A program made the position numbers and the translations under genes. The notes beneath the pieces were generated by a model. The model searched no databases. It saw only the letters and a list, made by a program, of their open reading frames with translations, and was not told the origin of the DNA. 36,895 bases of DNA. It comes from Akkermansiaceae bacterium UBA2381. Its GTDB lineage: Bacteria; Verrucomicrobiota; Verrucomicrobiia; Verrucomicrobiales; DEV007. This document shows positions 26,424 through 35,400 of the stretch, piece by piece (position 1 is the first letter of the stretch; the number at the start of each line of letters is the position of its first letter). The DNA lies in contig DDSV01000005.1 of NCBI GenBank assembly GCA_002344215.1, positions 44,581 to 81,475 of the forward strand. The letters run 5' to 3'.

Positions 26424-29400
26424 TCACTCCCCTGCCCCATCGACCGCAGCGGCCGCTTCCTGGCGGCGCTTGCGGAAGCGGAGGAAGGCCAGTCCGGCCA
26501 GGGCCAGACCGAGGAGACCGAAGGTGCCCGGTTCAGGAACCGCGGTCAGGGTGATGAAACTGTTCGAACCCCCACCATAGTTGATCAGATACTGACCTCC
26601 ATCCAGGGTGCGTTCAGTGTTGTTGAGCCAGGCACCACCAAAGTCGAACTCACCGGTCAGGTTTCCTCCATAGGTCGCGATGACATAGCTGTTGTTCGGC
26701 GTGTGGGAGTTGGCAAAATCACCCGCCGTGAAGATCGCTCCGGAAATGGTGAGGTTGCCACTGACATTGATGTGATCGGTGGTTCCATTACTGTTCTCGA
26801 CCAGATCGACTAGCCAGATACTACCGGATTGGGCCACCAGATCTCCGGTAAAGCTGAGCTCATCCACGGTGCCGGCGGTTCCTCCGGTAAGGGTCGCTCC
26901 ATTTCCGATGGTGGTGGTGGCGCCTGTCGTGCCGACCGTTCCCGATCCCCCGAGGACGGCATCACCGGTCACCGAGATGGCCGTGCTTCCCCCGGTGGCA
27001 CTTCCGCTCGCGTTGTTGGCGAGGAAGGTTCCGTTATTGACCGAGGTGTTCCCGGTGTAGAGGTTGGCTCCGGTCAATTCGAGGGTGCCCTCGCCCGTCT
27101 TCGTCAATCCGCCTGTGTTACTGGCCGCCAAAGCAGTGGCGTAGGTCACGTCCTGCCCGTTGGTATCGACCGAGATGGCGCTGCTGCTGTTCGCAATGCG
27201 GGCGGAATAGTCTTCCGTGTTGGTCGCGGTGTATTTCAGGGTGCCACCGCCGAAATCAATCGTTCCTGCGGTCCCAAGAGCACCGGCATCCTCAACCTGA
27301 AGAACACCAGCATTGATGTTGGTGCCGCCGCTGTAGGTATTGGCTTCATTGAGCACCGTCGTTCCGGATCCGGCCTGGGTGAAACTTCCCGCCCCGGAGA
27401 TGGGGGCGTTGCTGAAGTCAGTGCCCTGGGTCACCGTGTCACTCTGGTTCACCGCGAAGGTCGCTCCGGAGGCTACGGAGATGGCGCTGCCCGTGTTGAG
27501 CGAACCACCCGTTCCGCCCGAACCCAGTTGTAGGGTTCCGGCACTGACCGTGGTCGAGCCGGTGTAGGTGTTCGAGCCCGAAAGGATAATTGTTCCCACT
27601 CCTGCCGTAGTGAGGTTGGCGTTGCCGGACACGGGGGCACTTACGGTGAGGGCGTCCGTCGGATCGTTATTTGTCCAAGTCTGGCTCTGGGCGAGGACAA
27701 CACCACCGGCTCCGCTGCTGCTGATCGTGTTGGCGGCTGATGTCGCCGACTGGGTGATCCCGTTATAGATAGTCAGCGTGTTGGCGCCAGTGTCAATGCT
27801 TGCGCTTGTGCCTGTATTTGCGCCGACACCAAAGTTCAGGGTGTTTATCGCTACATTCCCGCTCAGAGTGACGGCAGATCCTCCTCCCCCAACGGTAGTC
27901 GCGGAGAAATGGACGTCGTCAGTGAAGGTCGGCAGGCTACCCGGATCAGTGCCGGCAGGACTATTTAGCCAATTGGTGCCCCCTGCCGTCTTATTCCAAT
28001 CCGCATCTGTGGTTCCTGCCCAATAGAATTGCCGCGCCTCGGCCCGTGCCACGATCAGAACACCTTCAGAATTGAACTGGCTCACATCCCAGACAAACCC
28101 GTTACCTAGTTCGAATAGATCGAGATCGGTGCCTGTCTCGGCACCGGTGCGGAAAAGCCCCCCATTGTAGGAGGTTCCGCCTAGGATCAGTCCAAGATCT
28201 GCACCGGTCCAATCGGCAACATTGAAGACATCACCCTCGGTCGGATTGTAACCATTGTTGGAGAGCGAGAACTTACCTCCGGCGGTCACCGTGAGTGTGC
28301 CTGAAATGCGGAGTTGATCGTGCTGGGCGGTCGTGATGGGATCATTCAGGAGGTGGCCGTAGACGGCGTCTGTCCCCAAGCCATTGGCGGCATTCCAAGT
28401 TCCGTAGGCCGAGTCGTGGATGCTCAACGCATTCGTTGCCGTGTAGGAGGCTCGCTGAGCCTGGAGAGTGGTCACTGAGACGGCACCAAGCGTAAGGTTG
28501 CCGTTTACCAGCAGGGTTCCCATCACTCCACCTGCTTCGTCACCAGGGCGAAGGCTGCCGTTGATCGTGCTATTCCCCTGAATTATCCCCGTTCCCGCAA
28601 TCGTTGTTCCGACATTCGCGGTCAGGCCTGCTGCCGTGGCGGCCCCGGTAGTGCCGATTCCGTTACGACCGACCTGAAGGATGCCACCTGTTACGGTAGT
28701 TGCACCGGTGTAACTGTTGTTAACACTCATCGTCGCCCAACCATTGCCGGCTTTGGTTACCCCCAGGGCGGCACTGACGCGGCTCTGATTATCGAGGTAG
28801 CCACTGGGAATCTGGCCGTCGCGGAAGTGAACATCCCAGAGTGCCTGAGTGTTGGAAGGCGTTGTCTGATTGATCGTCAGGGTGGAGGCGACCCCTGAAG
28901 CGTTTTCGATGAAAGCGGAACTGCCAATCGAACCGACGAAGTTACCCAGGCCATCATTGGCGGTGCCTGCTGTGCTGGTGCCGTTAAGCGCGTTGTTATT
29001 AGTGATGAGGCTGCCAATGGAAATGTTGTTTCCGGCAATTTGAAGGGTAGCTGAACCGCGCATGAGCACGTCGTTCTTGCTCGTAAGGGCGCTCGCATGC
29101 TCGAGGCGGACGACAGCCATTTCATCCTGATCGAAGGACTGATTAAGGCCAATCTCGAGATCACCACTCCAATTGGAGTTATCCCCACGGAGGACAATGT
29201 AGCCGGAACCTTCACCTATCTGCTGTTGGTTGGCAGTCCCACTGTTCTCATCGTCGACGTGCACGACCAGGTTGCCGGAACGATTGTTGATCGCGTCATC
29301 CTTGATGCTGCCGTTGATGATCAGGCTTCCGTAGGTGCCGGCCTGATAGCGACCGCTCTGGATCACATAGAGAGCAAGGTTGTCACTCAGTGTGATGTCA

Positions 29401-32400
29401 CCATGGACCCATGTTTCGCCACCCGCACCACTCTCCATACGGGCCGAGAGTCGCTTGGTTTGCATCGGATTGTAGGTGACGTCGATGTTCTGGAAAATTT
29501 CCACGCGAGTGCCTACAACTCCGGTCTCCTGATGGAGTTCAAGCTGGGCGAGGCCCTGATGCGTGGTGGAGCCGAGCATGATGTTCTGCATGCCGGATCC
29601 GCCAGGAAGGCCCTGGCTGGAGAGACGGAGGATACCCTGGTGAACATTGATGCCTCCGGTCCAGAGCACATTGTTCTCGCGTAGTTCAAGGATGCCTTCA
29701 CCGATCTTGGTGAGATCGCCCGAACCGGTCATGTAACCTCCATTGCCGTTATTGAAACGGGCAGTGAGGCCGGGAACCACATCCACCGTAATATCGCCTG
29801 CCAGATCGATTACTCCATTGAGTCCCACAGTCCGGTTTGTAGCACCCGGAGTACCGAAGCGGATCATGTTGTTGCCCTCGAAACGAAGGTTCTCTTCGAT
29901 GTTCCAGGTAACACCACCGCCGGAAGCTCCGAGATAGACTTCGAAGTTGGTGTTCTGACGGAAGACCGTACCGTCAAGAATGTTCGTCCGGTTCTGTCCG
30001 AGGATGGAGATAGTCTGGGTGCCGCTGGTGGCTGTGTTGTTTCCATTAACTCGAAGAGTTCCCTCACGGACATCAAGCATCCCGGTAAAACTGCCCTGGT
30101 TGGCGTCCGTGCCACCTGTAAGGGTTAGGGTGCCGGCACCCATCTTGATGAGGTCACCGCCAACGATAGCATCTGTGGCGGCAGTCTGTACATTGCTCAG
30201 CCAGTTTTCGGAGACAATGTCGCCGGTGATCTGGAGGTTGGCATTGCCATCCACCACATCGATGACACCGCCATTGCCGCCAATGGTGAATCCACGATTG
30301 ATGTCGAGGGCGGTATAGGTAGAGCCGGTCCAGCGAAGCGCTCCCCCATTCATATAGACGGCGTCGGCGGTAGCGGCTGCCAGAGCAACTTTTCCAAGGC
30401 GGTTTTCGGCGTCAATTGAGAGAACCGAGCCATTGAGCAGCCAACGTGTCTCTACAGCCCCTGTTTCGTTGGCACCGGTGAGCATCACCTGGCCGGTGGT
30501 GCTGGCATTCCAGTTGTTCAGTTGGGTTGCTCCGGTGACACTTGCGCCGCTAATAATGACCCGGGCAGGAGCAGCTCCCACTGCACCGATTTGAGAAGCG
30601 ATGTTGAGAGTTCCGTTACCGTAGTTGTGAATGACAAGCTCACCGTTGTTGGCGGTCGTCAGGACGCCGCCAGTGATGGTCTTATTGGCCGCTCCGACAT
30701 TGCTTGAGACAAGGATGCCCCCTCCACTAAATACCGGATTGCCGACAAAGGTGGTGCTGGATACGGTGAGGGTGTTGGCCCCAAGATTGACGATGCTGTC
30801 GGCATTGGTGTCAAACCGTAGTGAATTCAGGGTCAGGCTGGCTCCAAGGGTATTCCGGAAGCCGCTACCGATGTTCTCGGAGATGTCCTGATTGGCACCC
30901 CAGGTCGAGACATCGTTGTTGTATTCATCGAGAGCGCGACCGAAGGCGTTCACATTGCCCCCGGTCGTGTCCACCATTGCAAAGTCGGAGGCGGTGCGCA
31001 GCGCGGTGCCATAGGTCGCCCAGGGCATCAGTGCGTTACTCGTGATACCAGTCTTCGCCAGTAGAACAATTGCTGAGGTTCCACCATTTCCAAACTCCAC
31101 GAAATTGACGGTGCTGCCAACGTTTCTTGTCACGACGGCGCCGTCAGTGGCACTGGCAAGACGACCCATGTTCAAGGTGGTGGTGCGGCCGGTGATGCTC
31201 TGGACGGCGATCTCGGTTCCGCCGATGCGGAAGTTGATCGCATTGTCATTGGCGTTGGCAAAGGCCTGGGTGCTGTTTGCGGTTGCGTTGCCAACTAGGC
31301 GGAGGGAGCCACCATTGAAGTTCACGGCGTTGTTACTATTGGTCCGGCTGTTGTTCGCGAGAGTGTAGTCGAAGACCAACTCACCACCCACCGTTTGCAG
31401 GTTCCCAAGAGTGGATCCCGAGTTCGCGATATTGACCGCGCCAAAGTTCGCTAGGGCATTGCCATACAGAACGACGGTTCCACGGCCGGTTTTTGAAATG
31501 CTGCCACCGGTGAATCGGCTGTAGTTCTCCACGGTGCCACCCGCGTTGGCGTAAATCGCCACATTACGGCCAAGAGCGATTGTGCTGGAGGTGTTGACCG
31601 TACCCGGACCAAAGCGGACGATGCCGGTTTCGTTTTCGCCGCCAATCATCACCGCGCCCTGGTTATCGTTGGCATTGGTGGTGATGGTGAAGTTGTTTAA
31701 TCCGAACGACTGCCCTGCTTTGGTGAGGAGGAAATTGGTCATCGCCGCATTGCCCGGGTCGTTCTTCATCAAACCTCCGCCGATCTGGAATCCGATCTGG
31801 GTATTGCCAGCCTCCGAGGCATTGATGAGGGCCAGGGTATTGGCATCATAAAAATCTGTTCCTGCGTCCCCGGTGTAGCGGAGGAATCCGCGTTGAAGTT
31901 CAATACGTCCCACTGCTTTCCATTGACGGGTGGATTCAACATTCAGCTGATCTGAACCACCGATCCAGGTGCGGAGCACTTCATTCTCGTTCACCAGCGA
32001 GGGACTGGAGATCGTGGTGCCAGCTCCAATGGTGGCGGCCTGGCTCAGGATGAGAGTGTTATTCCATGGATTGATATGGGAAATTGTCGTACCCGCCGCA
32101 ATTCCGGCACCGGTAATCTCCATATTAACCCAGAGACCGAGGGTATTCGCCACGGTCACTGTAGTGCTGGCTGTTGTCGCTGCTCCCGTTACTGCGGATA
32201 CTATCGTACCGGAAGGCTTATTGGTCACAGCACCCGAGACAGAGATGGCGTTTCCGCTTCCATCGAGTTTATCACCGACCGATCCTTGCAGGATCAGCCA
32301 ACCGGCAGAGCCGTCCAAGCTCCAGCCGCGTGCATCGGTATAATAGGTGTCCTGGCTGACGGCCGTGTTACCGCCACCGATGTTTCCGTCGAGGATGAAG

Positions 32401-35400
32401 GTAGTGTTGGTATCCATCAAGAGTCGAGCCTGGGAACGAAAACTTCCCTGCGCGGTCCCTCCCGCTGTGTCGACCAGGTCCAAGGTAATGTTCCCGAAAT
32501 GCCGGTTCACGGAATCGACCGAGCGGGAGAAGATCTGGTTATCAAAAGAGAGGATTCCGACATGGATGTCTTCACGGCTCGCCTGAAGATTGAGACCGTT
32601 GTTGGCGAGGGTGGAATCCACTTGGGATGCTGTATTTTGACCGATGTTGACCCCGAGGCGGTGATAGAGTTGGCCGGAACCCTCGACGATGACGCCATTT
32701 CCGGTGCCGCCGGCACCGAGAGCCATATTGTTGCGGAGGCTGAGCGGTCCATCGGCGACCTTGGTGATACCGGTGTAGGTATTGAGCCCGTCAAAGAAAA
32801 CTTCTCCCAGTCCGGCTTTGGTGATGGCGACACTCCCTGCCGCGACAGTACCCGCAATGGTGGAGCGGATATAGGCGCCGTTACTCACCATCTGACCATC
32901 CGAAGTCCGGTAATAGCCGTTGACGTTGGTGATGATGCCCTCCTTGGCACCAAAACTCAGAGTTCCACCACTGATGTAACTCTGCATGTCCTGGTTAATC
33001 CCCTGACCCATGTTGGCAAAAAGGAGCATGCCTGAGGCGATCGTTAGAGTGCGTCCCGTATCGATCGTAAGAGCATTGGAGTACTGCTGCCAGCCGACCA
33101 TCCGGGTGCCGGGAATGAGATAGGCACCTGAGGAGTCGTTGAGGTTGTCGTTGAGGTTGCCGAAGCGGAGGCTGTTCACCGACAAATTGTCCAACACGGA
33201 AGTGTGCGGGAGACTTAGATTGAGGTTCTGTCCGGCAGCGCCGGCCATGTTGGCGGTGTTGGTGTAATACTCAGAGTCGTCAAGCGGACGCAGGAACCCG
33301 CCATCCAGCGTCATGAAATCGCGGCTGGAGAAAGAGATCATGTTCCTTTCCTGGGTCGAGGCGGTGGAGTTGGCCCAGAGGTAGGGATCGCTGATCGGGA
33401 GAACCGCGAGACCGCCGAGAATGCCGGTGGCGACGGCATCGCTGTTGGCACCGCCTGCACCCGTCATCGTGAGACCGGTTCCGGCAGTGGTGATGCGGAA
33501 GCTGTCGTCCCCGGCTGGATTGGTGGTGCCGAAGGTAGCCGTAGAATCCCAGCTTGTGAAGGTTAGGACGCTGCCGGCCTGCCGGTCAAAAGAGGTGACG
33601 GTGAGGTTGGTGTCCCTGTTGGAGCCGTCCTGAAGATTCCCCACAATAAAGGACATCCCAGTCTCGGGGCGGAGAATGCCGAGCGTTTCGGTAACATCGT
33701 TGTTGCCGCTGTCAAAAATGAGCCAGCCGTCACGAAGTTTTAAGGTGGCGGAGTCATTGATACGATCAGTCAGATTGGCGCCAAGGTTTGTGGTGCCAGC
33801 TCCATTCACATTCGTTCCATCGAAGAGGTTGTGGTTGATGACACGGAGCATGCCGCGACGTTCCAGAACGATATTGGAGGTGCCCGCAAGAGTTCCCTGG
33901 CCGTAGAGACTGGCGCCCCATCCGTTGGCATAAGATTCGTTTTGAGCCGGATCGAGAGGCTGGGCATTGTTGGTCTGACGGTTGACGACAAAATCTCCGG
34001 TGAAGGTGTTGTCTCCGGTAAGACGAAGTTCGCGTGACCCGATCTTCGTGACCCCGCCATTGCCCGTGATAGCACCTTGAACGATGAGCATGCTCGTGGG
34101 ATTCACGACCTGATCTCCGTCCGGATTCAGAGTGCCGAGAACCGTATTTCCCACACCGAGCCCTGCCCCGCCCGCTTCAATGTTGAAGAAGGTGTTGGAA
34201 CCGTCTACCAGGCCAGTCAGGTTGATGTTACCATCCCAGAAGGTGTACACCTTCGGAAGAGTGTCAGAGTTCAATTCAAGATAGCTGCCACCGGTGCCGG
34301 AAGCGGCACCAAAGGAAGTGATGTTCGCAGTGTGGTGCGCGCCGTGCTGGCGGAAAAGGTCGAGACGGGCTCCGACGATGGGAGTCTGGAAGAGCGTATT
34401 CAGAGGATCCGCCGTCTGACCGGCATATACCAGATCGATCCCGCCGGCGATATTCGTCGAACTGAGGATGGTGTGGGGGTAGTCCGCCAGAGGAAGCGGT
34501 GTGCTCGCGGGATTACCAAGAGGGAAACCATTGACCACGTTGGTCGCAAAAGGATACTGGCTGCGGGTCTCGGAACGGACCTCACCTTCCGAAATGATGA
34601 GCTTGTCGAGGTTGTTGATGGTTGTCTCGATGAAGACCAGCTCATTGATACCGATTTTGGTCAGGTCAAATCCTCCGCCATTTAGAACTGGAGCGGTGGC
34701 AGTGATAGCCGGATTGACGTTGGTATCGTAGGCAGAAAAATCAATCCGGTTACTGCCGCCGATACTGGCATTGCCGGTCAAGGTTACGGTGGTGACGGTT
34801 CCCGTGCCCGAAGTGTTGCGCAGGGCGCCGGTCCCGTTGAATCCCGTCCCGATGATCTCGATCACCTTGCGATCGGAGACTGCGTCGTCACCAAAATTGA
34901 AGTCGGTGTCACGAAGATCGAATCCAGCTCCGCTCTGGACAGTGATTTTATTCGCGGTTCCTCCCGCACCGAAGGAACGTCCATTGTTGCCACCATAAAG
35001 GAGGCCTCCCGCGACAATGATTTGGCCGCTCAGAGTCGGGCTGCCATCAATCCAGTTGGTAGCAGAAAGAGTCAGGATGCCGTTTCCGGTTTTGGTGAAG
35101 CCGCTGGTTCCTTTCAGGACGCCGCCGATTTGAAGATTGTTGCTGCCCGCAACATCGAAGGTCGCCCCTCCAACCGTGGTGTTGTTCAGATCGACCCGAT
35201 GGCTCAGCGAAGCGTTGGCCTGGTTGATGAAGTTACCGTTTACGACCGAAGAAGGGATACCGATCTCACCGCCTTCGCTGAGGGAGATGTATTCTGCAAC
35301 CTGGTTGACTCCGGGAACAAGGTTCTGGGGGTTGAGACCCTGGACTATCCTCAATTCGAGTCGCCCGTTCGCGCCAATAACGGTTCGGCCAATATTCGAA